Below are positions 33,922-42,104 of a DNA stretch of 64,000 bases, piece by piece. Source of the stretch: Gluconacetobacter diazotrophicus PA1 5 (lineage in GTDB: Bacteria; Pseudomonadota; Alphaproteobacteria; Acetobacterales; Acetobacteraceae); the NCBI RefSeq assembly GCF_000067045.1, contig NC_010125.1:1092001-1156000 (forward strand), given 5' to 3'. Each line of letters begins with the position of its first letter. Within the stretch, counting starts at the first letter, position 1. The notes under the pieces are model-generated. The model saw nothing but the letters and a program-made list of their open reading frames with translations. It made no database searches and was not told where the DNA came from. A program made the translations under genes and the position numbers.

Positions 33922-35123
33922 CCGCCGACGGAATGGCCCCCGTCACCCCCCCCGCCGTGGCGGACGACAAAATCCGCCAGGCCCATGCCGCGTTCCGGTC
34001 GTGGCTGTTCGAGACCGCCCTGCCGGCATGGGGCGATGCCGGGTGCGACGGCACGGCGGACGACCCCGCCCGCTGGGGCGCGCAGGAACATCTGGCCCTG
34101 GACGGCCGGCCCGCCCGCCCGGGCTTCAAGCGCATGCGGGTGCAGGCGCGGCAGTTATATGCCTTCACCCGCGCCGCCCTGTACGGCTGGCCGGGCGGGG
34201 CGGAGCGGGCGCGCGGGATCTATCGCTTCATGCTGTCCGGGCTGCGGGCGGACGGCGGATGGGTGTCCCGCCTGACGCCGGAAGGCGCGGTGCTGGACCG
34301 CACGGCGGATCTGTACGACCTGGCCTTCATCCTCTTCGCCCTGTCGTGGTACGCGCGGCTGGATCGGTCCGGCGAGCCGGTGCGCCTGGCCCGCCGCACG
34401 GTCGCATGGCTGCGCGCCACGATGGCCACCGGTAATGGCGGGTTCCTGAACACCCTGCCGCGCACCGACGGCCCCCGTCAGCAGAACCCGCACATGCACC
34501 TGCTGGAAGCCGCGCTGGCGCTGTTCGAGACGACGGGCGACGACGCCGACGCCGCGCTGGCGCACGATCTGGTGGAACTGTTCCGCACCTGCCTGTTCGA
34601 CGAGCGCGCCGGGACGCTGGGCGAATTCTTCACCGAATCCTGGCAGCCCGTTTCCGGCCTGGACGGCACGCTGGTCGAACCGGGCCATCAGTACGAATGG
34701 GTCTGGCTGCTGCATGAATATGGCCGCCTGACCGGCCGGACGCTGCCGGGCCACGCGCGCAGCCTGTTCGCCTTCGGCCGGCGGCACGGCGTGGACCCGG
34801 ATACGGGGCTGGTCCGCGACGTGCTGACCCGCGACGGCGCCATCGTGCGCGGCGGCGCGCGCCTGTGGGCACAGACCGAGGCCCTGCGCGCGGAAATCGT
34901 CACGCACGGCCCGCAGGCGGACAACGGCGCCCAGATCGTGCGGATCGTGGACAACCTGCTGGGCCCCTATTTCACCGGCTGCCCGGCCGGAACATGGAAC
35001 GACCAGCTGGATGCGGCAGGGCACCCGGTGGGCGACAAGATCCCGGCCAGTTCCTTCTACCATATCGTCGCGGGCTATGCGGAACTGGACCGGCTGGTGA
35101 ACGAGGCCCGTCCGGGCGCGTGA
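33918..35123 (+). CDS. AGE-family epimerase/isomerase (N-acylglucosamine 2-epimerase fold)
   Basis: A 401-residue (alpha/alpha)6-barrel protein: FKRMRVQARQLYAFTRAALY, RTADLYDLAFILFALSWYAR, PHMHLLEAALALFETTGDDA with the conserved His, PGHQYEWVWLLHEYGRLTGR, and TWNDQLDAAGHPVGDKIPAS. Relatives interconvert mannose/fructose, glucose/mannose or their phosphates; some are annotated mannose-6-phosphate isomerase. Overlap with hldE suggests a job in making the sugar precursor for LPS or another nucleotide sugar, which is inference. Active-site histidines appear intact. Confidence 0.88.
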   Translation: MTADGMAPVTPPAVADDKIRQAHAAFRSWLFETALPAWGDAGCDGTADDPARWGAQEHLALDGRPARPGFKRMRVQARQLYAFTRAALYGWPGGAERARGIYRFMLSGLRADGGWVSRLTPEGAVLDRTADLYDLAFILFALSWYARLDRSGEPVRLARRTVAWLRATMATGNGGFLNTLPRTDGPRQQNPHMHLLEAALALFETTGDDADAALAHDLVELFRTCLFDERAGTLGEFFTESWQPVSGLDGTLVEPGHQYEWVWLLHEYGRLTGRTLPGHARSLFAFGRRHGVDPDTGLVRDVLTRDGAIVRGGARLWAQTEALRAEIVTHGPQADNGAQIVRIVDNLLGPYFTGCPAGTWNDQLDAAGHPVGDKIPASSFYHIVAGYAELDRLVNEARPGA

Positions 35124-35127
35124 CGCT

Positions 35128-35165
35128 GCCGGGGAAGTTATCCCCGGCTTCCTCGGTTATCCACA
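35128..35165 (+). promoter_or_regulatory. Hairpin and DnaA box upstream of dnaB
   Basis: A 7-bp hairpin GCCGGGG-N7-CCCCGGC (35,128-35,148) could end the hldE transcript, though no T-run follows. It is followed by a perfect DnaA box TTATCCACA at 35,157-35,165 and an imperfect one (TTATCCCCG) at 35,138-35,146. The box lies 36 bases before the dnaB start, so DnaA may tune helicase expression; this is inference. Confidence 0.55.
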
Positions 35166-35200
35166 ACCGAAGGACCGCCCGGATCTGGTATGAGGGCGAC

Positions 35201-36715
35201 GTGAACCAGATCAATTCCCCCCAAGACGAGTCCCAGTCCCGGGACGGTACCCTGCTGGGCCTGACGCAGCGGCAGCCCCCCGCCAACATCCAGGCGGAAC
35301 AGGCGCTGCTGGGCGCGCTGCTGACCAACAACCGGGCGTACGACCGGGTATCGGACTTCCTGACCGGCGAGCATTTCGCCGATACCGTGAACGGGCGGAT
35401 CTACGATTCCATCGCCCGCCGGATCGAGGCCGGGCAACTGGCCGACCCGGTGACCCTGCGCGGGGAATTCGAACATTCCGGCGTGCTGGACGGCGTGGGC
35501 GGCACGGCGTACCTGGCCCGCCTGCTGACGGCGATGGTCGGCATCATCAATGCCGGCGATTACGGCCGCGCCATCCATGACGCCTGGGTCCGCCGCCAGT
35601 TGATCGATATCGGCGAGACGGTAGTCAACAACGCCTTCGGCGCCCGGCCGGACCTGGACGGCGTGGACCAGATCGCCGCCAGCGAGGAAGCGCTGTTCCG
35701 CCTGGCCACCGACAAGGGGCAGGAGGGCGGCTTCACCAGCTTCGACCGCGCGCTGGCCGACGCGCTGGACGTGGCCGAGAAGGCATTCCACCGCACCGGC
35801 GATGTCGTGGGCCTGACCACCGGCCTGCGCGACCTGGACAAGAAGACGGGCGGCCTGCATCCGTCGGACCTGCTGATCCTGGCCGGCCGGCCGGCGATGG
35901 GCAAGACGGCGCTGGCGACCAAGATCGCCTTCAGCGCCGCGCGGGCCCTGCTGCGCGAGGCGCAGGAGGCCGCGCCGGGCACGCAGACCAAGGGATCGGT
36001 CGCGATCTTCTCGCTGGAAATGTCGGCCGAGCAGCTGGCCACCCGTATCCTGTCCGAACAGGCCAGCGTGTCGGGCGAGCGCATCCGGCGCGGCGAGATC
36101 GGGCAGAAGGAATTCGACCGCTTCGTCCACGTCACCCGCGAACTGGCGCAATTGCCGCTGCATATCGACGACACGCCGGCCATTTCGCTGTCGGCGATGC
36201 GCACCCGCTGCCGCCGCCTGGCCCGTACCAAGGGGCTGAGCCTGGTGGTGGTGGATTACCTGCAGCTGATGCGCCCATCGGTGGGCACGCGACCGGAAAG
36301 CCGCGTTCTGGAAATCTCGATGATCACTCAGGGGCTGAAGGCCATCGCCAAGGAACTGAGCGTGCCGGTGATCGCGCTGTCACAGCTCTCCCGCCAGGTC
36401 GAAAGCCGCGAGGACAAGCGCCCGATGCTGTCGGACCTGCGCGAATCCGGGTCGATCGAACAGGACGCCGACGCCGTCATGTTCGTCTATCGCGACCAGT
36501 ATTACCTGCAGCAGCGCCAGCCCAAGGAAACGGCGTACGACTCGACGGACAAATACCAGACCGCGCTGGAGGACTGGCAGCGCAAGATGGACCTGGCCCA
36601 TAACCGCGCCGAACTGATCCTGGAAAAACAGCGCCACGGGCCCACCGGCACCGTGCATCTGTTCTTCGAGGGCGAGTTCACCCGGTTCGGGGACCTGGAC
36701 CTGGTCCATGAGTAA
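35201..36715 (+). CDS. dnaB: Replicative DNA helicase
   Basis: A 504-residue hexameric helicase that unwinds the fork. N-terminal domain PPANIQAEQALLGALLTNNR; RecA-like domain with Walker A LAGRPAMGKTALATKIAFSA, Walker B LVVVDYLQLMRPSVG and arginine-finger region DLRESGSIEQDADAVMFVYR. The start is taken as GTG 35,201 because GAGGGCG precedes it and no ATG exists in frame nearby. Length is normal for the family; no intein is present. It converges on yigZ with a 17-base gap. Confidence 0.95.
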   Translation: MNQINSPQDESQSRDGTLLGLTQRQPPANIQAEQALLGALLTNNRAYDRVSDFLTGEHFADTVNGRIYDSIARRIEAGQLADPVTLRGEFEHSGVLDGVGGTAYLARLLTAMVGIINAGDYGRAIHDAWVRRQLIDIGETVVNNAFGARPDLDGVDQIAASEEALFRLATDKGQEGGFTSFDRALADALDVAEKAFHRTGDVVGLTTGLRDLDKKTGGLHPSDLLILAGRPAMGKTALATKIAFSAARALLREAQEAAPGTQTKGSVAIFSLEMSAEQLATRILSEQASVSGERIRRGEIGQKEFDRFVHVTRELAQLPLHIDDTPAISLSAMRTRCRRLARTKGLSLVVVDYLQLMRPSVGTRPESRVLEISMITQGLKAIAKELSVPVIALSQLSRQVESREDKRPMLSDLRESGSIEQDADAVMFVYRDQYYLQQRQPKETAYDSTDKYQTALEDWQRKMDLAHNRAELILEKQRHGPTGTVHLFFEGEFTRFGDLDLVHE

Positions 36716-36732
36716 CGGGGCACGTTCCTGGT

Positions 36733-37353
36733 CTAGTCCAGCACCCTGGGCACCGACTGCCCCCGCGTCAGATCGCCGATCCGCGCCACCGCCTCGTCCA
36801 TCCGCGCCTCGGGCACCGCGACCACCAGATCCGCCCCCGTCGCGTCGAACGCTTCCTCTTCCACCACCGCGTCCAGCGCCCCCAGCCGGGCGCGCAGCAG
36901 GGCCAGGTCGGCGAAGCCGCAATGGAATGCCAGCCGGACCAGGGTCACGATCGGGGTCCGGGGCGCCAGGCGCAGGCATTCCGCCGCCGTGCCGCCATAG
37001 GCGCGGACCAGCCCCCCCGCCCCCAGCTTGATGCCGCCGAACCAGCGCGTCACCACCACCACGGTCCGGTCGAACCCCTGCCCGTCGATCACCTGCAGGA
37101 TCGGCCGGCCCGCCGTGCCCCCGGGTTCGCCGGCATCGTCGCTGCGGTAATCCTGCCCGATGCGATAGGCCCAGCAGTTATGCGTGGCATCCGCGACGGA
37201 CACCGCACGGACGAAATCCAGCGCCTCGGCCGGCGTCGCGACGGGCGCCGCCTGGGCCAGGAACACGCTCTTGCGGACCTCCTTCTCCAGCCGGGCGGGG
37301 GCTTCCAGCATCACGCGGCCCCCCGCCTGGCTGTCGGCCCGGCTGCCGCTCAT
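36733..37353 (-). CDS. yigZ: YigZ/IMPACT-family protein
   Basis: A 206-residue protein with the UPF0029/IMPACT N-terminal domain: EVRKSVFLAQAAPVATPAEA, ATHNCWAYRIGQDYRSDDAG, EPGGTAGRPILQVIDGQGFD, TRWFGGIKLGAGGLVRAYGG. It has a short C-terminal ferredoxin-like domain. Role is poorly known; IMPACT homologues affect ribosome-associated stress signalling. Its start overlaps the radA stop by 4 bases (ATGA), so it is translated together with radA. Confidence 0.9.
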   Translation of the reverse strand: MSGSRADSQAGGRVMLEAPARLEKEVRKSVFLAQAAPVATPAEALDFVRAVSVADATHNCWAYRIGQDYRSDDAGEPGGTAGRPILQVIDGQGFDRTVVVVTRWFGGIKLGAGGLVRAYGGTAAECLRLAPRTPIVTLVRLAFHCGFADLALLRARLGALDAVVEEEAFDATGADLVVAVPEARMDEAVARIGDLTRGQSVPRVLD

Positions 37354-38759
37354 GACCCGTCGTCGGCCGCGTCCCCGCCGCCGAACAGGGCCACCAGATC
37401 CCCCAGATGGCCGATTTCATTCAGGTGCAGCCCATCCGGCGCGACCAGGCGGGTATGGCCGCGCGCGATGCGCCGGGGCAGGAAGGCGGCGTCGAAGCCC
37501 AGCTTCTGCGCCTCCTTCAGCCGGGCATCGACCTGGGCGACCTGCCGGACCTCGCCGGACAGCCCGACCTCGCCGAAATAGACGGCGCCGGCATGGGTGG
37601 GCCGGCCGGTGGCGGCCGAGACCAGCGCCGCCGCCACCGCCAGGTCGGCCCCCGGTTCCAGCACCCGCAGCCCGCCCGCGATGTTCAGATGCACGTCCAT
37701 GCCATGCAGCTTCATGCCGCACCGGGCCTCCAGCACCGCCAGCAGCATGTTCAGGCGCGAGGAATCCCAGCCCACCACCGCGCGGCGCGGCGCGGAATCG
37801 CCGGATTTGGGCGACAGCAGGGCCTGGACTTCCAGCAGCACCGGCCGCGTGCCCTCGATCCCCGCGAAGACCGCCGATCCCGCGATATGCCCGCGCCGTT
37901 CGGCCAGGAACAGGGCGGAGGGATTCGGCACCTCGACCAGCCCCTGGTCGGTCATGGCGAAGACGCCGATTTCATCCGTGGCGCCGAACCGGTTCTTGGC
38001 GGCACGCAGGATGCGGAACTGGTGGCCGCGATCGCCTTCGAAATACATCACGGCATCGACCATGTGTTCCAGCACGCGGGGACCAGCCAGCGCGCCCTCC
38101 TTGGTCACATGGCCGACCAGGATCAGGCTGAAGCCGCGCTGCTTGGCCAGGCGGATCAGTTCGAACGCCGTGGCGCGCACCTGGCTGACCGTGCCGGGGG
38201 CGCTTTCCACCGTTTCCAGCCACATGGTCTGGATCGAATCGATGATGACCAGCGCCACGTCGCGCTCGGCCTCCAGCGTGCCGGCGATGTCGGTCACGTT
38301 GATCGCCGCCGCCACATGCAGCCCCGGCGCGTCCAGCCCCAGCCGGCGCGCCCGCAGGCGGATCTGGTCCACCGCTTCCTCGCCCGAGATATACATCACC
38401 CGCCGGCCGCCATTGGCCAGGGCGCACGCCGCCTGCAGCAGCAGCGTCGATTTGCCGATGCCCGGATCGCCCCCCACCAGCACCACCGACGCCGGCACCA
38501 GCCCGCCGCCCAGCACGCGGTCCAGTTCGGCAATGCGGGTGCCGACACGCGGCGGCGGCTCGGCCACGCCGTCCAGGCTGACGAAGTCGATCGCGGCCCC
38601 CCGGGCGCGCCGGGGCGCCGTCCCGCCGGTCGCCGAGGGCGCCGCCGCTTCCTCGACGATGCTGTTCCACGCCCCGCAGGCCTCGCACCGTCCGGCCCAT
38701 TTGGGAAAGACCGCGCCGCAGGACTGGCAGACGTAATGATGCGAGGGACGGCGGGCCAC
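37350..38759 (-). CDS. radA: DNA repair protein RadA
   Basis: A 469-residue RecA-like ATPase that helps process recombination intermediates. N-terminal zinc finger YVCQSCGAVFPKWAGRCEAC, Walker A VLVGGDPGIGKSTLLLQAAC, the RadA-specific KNRFG motif in RAAKNRFGATDEIGVF, and a C-terminal Lon-like domain (FGEVGLSGEVRQVAQVDARL). The start is GTG 38,759 (GTGGCCCGC). It lies upstream of and overlaps yigZ. Confidence 0.95.
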   Translation of the reverse strand: MARRPSHHYVCQSCGAVFPKWAGRCEACGAWNSIVEEAAAPSATGGTAPRRARGAAIDFVSLDGVAEPPPRVGTRIAELDRVLGGGLVPASVVLVGGDPGIGKSTLLLQAACALANGGRRVMYISGEEAVDQIRLRARRLGLDAPGLHVAAAINVTDIAGTLEAERDVALVIIDSIQTMWLETVESAPGTVSQVRATAFELIRLAKQRGFSLILVGHVTKEGALAGPRVLEHMVDAVMYFEGDRGHQFRILRAAKNRFGATDEIGVFAMTDQGLVEVPNPSALFLAERRGHIAGSAVFAGIEGTRPVLLEVQALLSPKSGDSAPRRAVVGWDSSRLNMLLAVLEARCGMKLHGMDVHLNIAGGLRVLEPGADLAVAAALVSAATGRPTHAGAVYFGEVGLSGEVRQVAQVDARLKEAQKLGFDAAFLPRRIARGHTRLVAPDGLHLNEIGHLGDLVALFGGGDAADDGS

Positions 38760-38813
38760 GTAGGGTACTCCGGTTTTCGTGCCGTTCAGGACCTGTTGCC
38801 GGGCGCGTACGGC

Positions 38814-39605
38814 CTAGCGGCGCAGTTCCATGCTGATCGGGCCTTCGCGGCGGCCGTGGGTGAACTGGTCCACCACCGGGTTGCCGCTGTCCAGCAGCGA
38901 TGATGCCGCGCCCTGCCAGATCAGCTTGCCCTGGTAGAGCATGGCCGCCTGGTCGCCGATGCGCTGGGCGGACGCCATGTCATGGGTGATGGCGATGGCG
39001 GTGGAGCCCAGGCGGCGCACGCAATCGACGATCAGCCCGTCGATCACCGCCCCCATGATCGGGTCCAGCCCGGTCGTCGGCTCGTCGAAGAACAGGATGT
39101 CGGGCTGCCCGGCGACGGCCCGCGCCAGGCCCACGCGCTTCTGCATGCCGCCCGACAGTTCCGAAGGGTAGAGCGCACCCACCGACGGGTCCAGTCCCAC
39201 CTGTTCCAGCATGCGCCCGGCATGGGCGCGCGCCTCGGCCCGGCTGAGCCGCTTGCCGTGCCGCCGCCCGGTGGCCAGCAAGCCGAAGGCGACATTTTCC
39301 CACACGCTGAGACTGTCGAACAGCGCCGCGTTCTGGAAGAGCATGCCGATCGTCTCGATCACCGCCTCGCGCCGGCGCGAGGACAGGGCCACCACATCGA
39401 CGCCGTCGATTTCGATCGACCCGGCATCGGGGGCGATCAGGCCCAGAATGCAGCGCAGCAGCACGGACTTGCCGCTGCCCGATCCGCCGATGATGACCAT
39501 CGACGTGCCCTGCATGACATCCAGGTCGATCCCGTCCAGGACGATTTTCGACCCGAACGCCTTGCGCAGGCCGCGAATGCGGATCTTGGGTGCGGCGTCG
39601 GTCAT
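38814..39605 (-). CDS. mlaF: ABC transporter ATPase of the Mla phospholipid system
   Basis: A 263-residue ATPase: Walker A VIIGGSGSGKSVLLRCILGL, Q-loop MLFQNAALFDSLSVWENVAF, signature LYPSELSGGMQKRVGLARAV, Walker B DILFFDEPTTGLDPIMGAVI. It powers retrograde or anterograde phospholipid movement between inner and outer membrane with MlaE. Overlaps mlaE by 4 bases. The usual substrate-binding mlaD does not follow; radA comes next after 54 bases. Confidence 0.9.
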   Translation of the reverse strand: MTDAAPKIRIRGLRKAFGSKIVLDGIDLDVMQGTSMVIIGGSGSGKSVLLRCILGLIAPDAGSIEIDGVDVVALSSRRREAVIETIGMLFQNAALFDSLSVWENVAFGLLATGRRHGKRLSRAEARAHAGRMLEQVGLDPSVGALYPSELSGGMQKRVGLARAVAGQPDILFFDEPTTGLDPIMGAVIDGLIVDCVRRLGSTAIAITHDMASAQRIGDQAAMLYQGKLIWQGAASSLLDSGNPVVDQFTHGRREGPISMELRR

Positions 39606-40387
39606 TGCGAGAAGAACACGTCGGTCAGGAGGTAGTCGGAGGCCAGCAGCAGGATCGACGCCGCGACCACCGCCGCCGTGGTGGCGGCCCCCACGCCCTC
39701 GGCGCCGCCCCGGCTGTTATAGCCGTGATAGCAGCCCATCAGCGCGATCAGGAAGCCGAAGACCCCCGCCTTCACCAGCCCGACCGTGACGTCGATCGGC
39801 TTCACCGCCGCGAAGGTCGCGGCGATATAGACCGGGGCCGAGAAATCGAGCTTGGCCACCGACACCGTAAAGCCGCCCAGCACGCCCAGGATATCGGCCA
39901 CCAGCACCAGGCACGGCAGCGCCAGGGTGCCGGCCAGCAGGCGGGGCGTCACCAGGTACTTCATCGGGTTGGTCGACAGCGTGGTCAGCGCGTCGATCTG
40001 GTCGGTCACGCGCATCGTGCCGATTTCGGCCGCCATCGCGGCCCCGACGCGCCCCGCCACCATCAACCCGGCCAGCACCGGGCCCAGTTCGCGCGTGACG
40101 GCCAGCACGACGATGCCGGCAATGGCGCTTTGCACATGGTACTGGGCGAAGCCGGTATAGGATTGCAGGGCGATCACCCCGCCCGAGAACAGCGCCGTCA
40201 GCGCGACCACGGGCAGGGAAAAGAAACCGATTTCAACCAGCGCGCCGAAGAAGATGCGCCAGTAGAACGGGGGACGCACCAGATGCGACAGGGCCTGCGC
40301 CCCGAACAGGGTCAGGGCCCCGGCGGTCCGGACCAGATTCAGCGCGGCACGCCCCAGCGCCGCTATGAAGTCGAGAACGGCGTTCAC
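39602..40387 (-). CDS. mlaE: ABC transporter permease of the Mla phospholipid system
   Basis: A 261-residue permease from GTG 40,387 (VNAVLDFIAALGRAALNLVR). It has the MlaE signature FSGGVIALQSYTGFAQYHVQ and the conserved ELGPVLAGLMVAGRVGAAMA-AEIGTMRVTDQIDALTTLS stretch, with five to six membrane helices. Upstream in-frame starts would add about 52 residues not usual in the family, and these overlap a poly-T region on the coding strand. Partner of MlaF; no periplasmic MlaC or MlaD gene is adjacent. Confidence 0.88.
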   Translation of the reverse strand: MNAVLDFIAALGRAALNLVRTAGALTLFGAQALSHLVRPPFYWRIFFGALVEIGFFSLPVVALTALFSGGVIALQSYTGFAQYHVQSAIAGIVVLAVTRELGPVLAGLMVAGRVGAAMAAEIGTMRVTDQIDALTTLSTNPMKYLVTPRLLAGTLALPCLVLVADILGVLGGFTVSVAKLDFSAPVYIAATFAAVKPIDVTVGLVKAGVFGFLIALMGCYHGYNSRGGAEGVGAATTAAVVAASILLLASDYLLTDVFFSQ

Positions 40388-40525
40388 GCGGGATATCGCG
40401 GGCAGCCCGCGCGAAAAAATCTGGCAAGTCGATCGGACATGGTTCCTGCCGTAGCGCGGGAAGACCGGCACGTCAAAGGACGGGTCCGCCAAACAGGCGG
40501 CTGTCACAAAAAGAAACGCGCAGCA

Positions 40526-40556
40526 CAAAAAAAACGGCGTCACGCAGAACGCCGCC
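40526..40556 (-). terminator. Rho-independent terminator reading leftward, before mlaE
   Basis: On the minus strand CGGCGT-N7-ACGCCG forms a GC stem (plus strand 40,534-40,554) followed by eight T residues. It would stop a leftward transcript about 140 bases before the mlaE start. No leftward protein gene lies immediately upstream, so it belongs either to a small RNA or to a leader (attenuator) of the mla operon. Confidence 0.7.
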
Positions 40557-40576
40557 GTAGTCTAGGGAGGAAACAT

Positions 40577-40672
40577 CCATGAAGCGCGCACAACGCCACT
40601 TCATGGTCTTCATGACCACTGGCGCGGCCATAAGTCAAGAATATTGTGCAGTGCAATATGCACGCTCCCACG
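40577..40672 (-). ncRNA. Candidate small RNA or leader, leftward, ending at the terminator
   Basis: Between ugd and mlaE the minus strand carries an inverted repeat ATATTGCACTGCACAATAT, a TTGACT box directly after it, then a perfect 8-bp stem (CCATGAAG...CTTCATGG, 40,577-40,606) and the terminator at 40,526-40,556. The -10 is weak. The palindrome resembles the TGCACTGCA-type sites bound by PhaR-like regulators in alphaproteobacteria; that link is inference. Transcript ends are unknown. Confidence 0.35.
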
Positions 40673-40746
40673 GGGTCGTCATGGGGCCACCCGGCGTCTC
40701 GCTGGCCAAATCGCGGGGCACGCGCCATAGTCGCGCCGAATCCTAA
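40579..40746 (+). CDS. Possible 55-residue small protein
   Basis: ATG 40,579 follows a strong ribosome site (GGGAGGA) at a good distance and the frame stays open to TAA 40,746, encoding MKRAQRHFMVFMTTGAAISQ and 35 more mostly polar residues. No family is recognised. It overlaps, on the other strand, the small RNA candidate, so at most one of the two readings may be real. It would be read toward ugd. Confidence 0.3.
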   Translation: MKRAQRHFMVFMTTGAAISQEYCAVQYARSHGVVMGPPGVSLAKSRGTRHSRAES

Positions 40747-40775
40747 CGCCCCATGACAAATACAGGAGAATGGCG

Positions 40776-42101
40776 GTGCGCATCGCGATGATCGGCGGCG
40801 GGTATGTCGGCCTTGTCTCGGCGGCCTGCTTCGCCAAATTCGGCAACGACGTCGCCGTGGTGGAAATCGACCCCGACCGCCTGGCAGCCCTGCGCGAAGG
40901 GCGCATTCCCATCTACGAACCCGGGCTGGACGGGCTGGTCGCCGATACCATGCGGGCGGGTCGCCTGTCCTTCGGCGCCGATATCTCGGCGGCGGTCCAG
41001 GGGGCGGAGGCGATCTTCATCGCCGTGGGAACGCCGCCGCGCAACGGCGACGGCCATGCCGACCTGACCTATGTCCACGAGGCCGCACGGCAGATCGCCC
41101 GGGCGATGACGGATTACGCCGTCATCGTCACCAAATCGACGGTTCCCGTCGGCACCAGCCGCCGCATTGCCGAGATCGTGCGCGACACCCGGCCGGACCT
41201 GGATTTCGATGTCGCGTCCAATCCCGAATTCCTGCGCGAAGGCAATGCGATCGGCGATTTCATGAAGCCCGACCGCGTCATCGTGGGCCTGGACGAGGAC
41301 GCGCCCGACGGCGGCGCGCGGGCGCGCGCGGTGCTGGGCGCGGTGTACCGGCCGCTCTACCTGATCGAGGCGCCGGTCCTGTTCATGAAGCTGGAAACGG
41401 CGGAACTGACCAAATACGCCTCGAACTCGTTCCTGGCGATGAAGATTTCCTTCATCAACGAAATGGCCGACCTGTGCGAACGGGTGGGGGCCAACGTCCA
41501 CGACCTGGCGCGCGGCATGGGGCTGGACGGGCGGATCGGCCGGAAATTCCTGCATCCCGGCCCGGGCTATGGCGGATCGTGCTTCCCCAAGGACACGCTG
41601 GCCCTGACCCGCATCGCCCAGGAAGCCGGCGCGCCGACCCGCCTGATCGAGGCGACGGTGGGCGTGAACGACGCCCGCAAGGTCGCGATGGCGGGACGGA
41701 TCGTCGCCGCCAGCGGCGGGTCGGTGCGCGGCAGGCGGATCGCGGTGCTGGGCCTGACCTTCAAGCCCGAGACCGACGACATGCGCGAGGCCGCGTCCAT
41801 TCCCATCCTGGTCCGCCTGGCGGAACAGGGTGCGGAGATCCGCGCCTTCGACCCGGTGGGCATGCCGGCCGCCCGGCCGCACCTGCCGCAGGCCGTCACC
41901 TATTGCGACAGCGCCCTGGACGCGGCGACGGACGCCGACACGCTGGTGGTGCTGACGGAATGGACCGAATTCCGTGCCCTGGCGCCGGGCCGGCTTGCCG
42001 CGGCGATGCGGGGCCGCGTGGTCGTCGACCTGCGCAATATCTTCGACCCCGTGGCGATGCAGGAAGCAGGGTTCGCCTATCATTCCGTAGGACGGCCCTG
42101 A
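40776..42101 (+). CDS. ugd: UDP-glucose 6-dehydrogenase
   Basis: A 441-residue enzyme oxidising UDP-glucose to UDP-glucuronate for exopolysaccharide or lipid modification. NAD site RIAMIGGGYVGLVSAACFAK; KSTVPVGTSRRIAEIVRDTR; KYASNSFLAMKISFINEMAD; catalytic Cys in PGYGGSCFPKDTLALTRIAQ. GTG 40,776 is preferred: AGGAG ends 7 bases before it, but only 1 base before the ATG at 40,770. Stands alone; converges on the MFS gene with a 3-base gap. Confidence 0.95.
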   Translation: MRIAMIGGGYVGLVSAACFAKFGNDVAVVEIDPDRLAALREGRIPIYEPGLDGLVADTMRAGRLSFGADISAAVQGAEAIFIAVGTPPRNGDGHADLTYVHEAARQIARAMTDYAVIVTKSTVPVGTSRRIAEIVRDTRPDLDFDVASNPEFLREGNAIGDFMKPDRVIVGLDEDAPDGGARARAVLGAVYRPLYLIEAPVLFMKLETAELTKYASNSFLAMKISFINEMADLCERVGANVHDLARGMGLDGRIGRKFLHPGPGYGGSCFPKDTLALTRIAQEAGAPTRLIEATVGVNDARKVAMAGRIVAASGGSVRGRRIAVLGLTFKPETDDMREAASIPILVRLAEQGAEIRAFDPVGMPAARPHLPQAVTYCDSALDAATDADTLVVLTEWTEFRALAPGRLAAAMRGRVVVDLRNIFDPVAMQEAGFAYHSVGRP

Positions 42102-42104
42102 CCT

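Noticed and set aside
40388-40543. A 52-residue N-terminal extension of MlaE
   Set aside because: It runs into the poly-T tail of the terminator and is absent from the family; GTG 40,387 gives normal length.
40679-42083. Long minus-strand frames over ugd
   Set aside because: Antisense to a well-supported UDP-glucose dehydrogenase gene.
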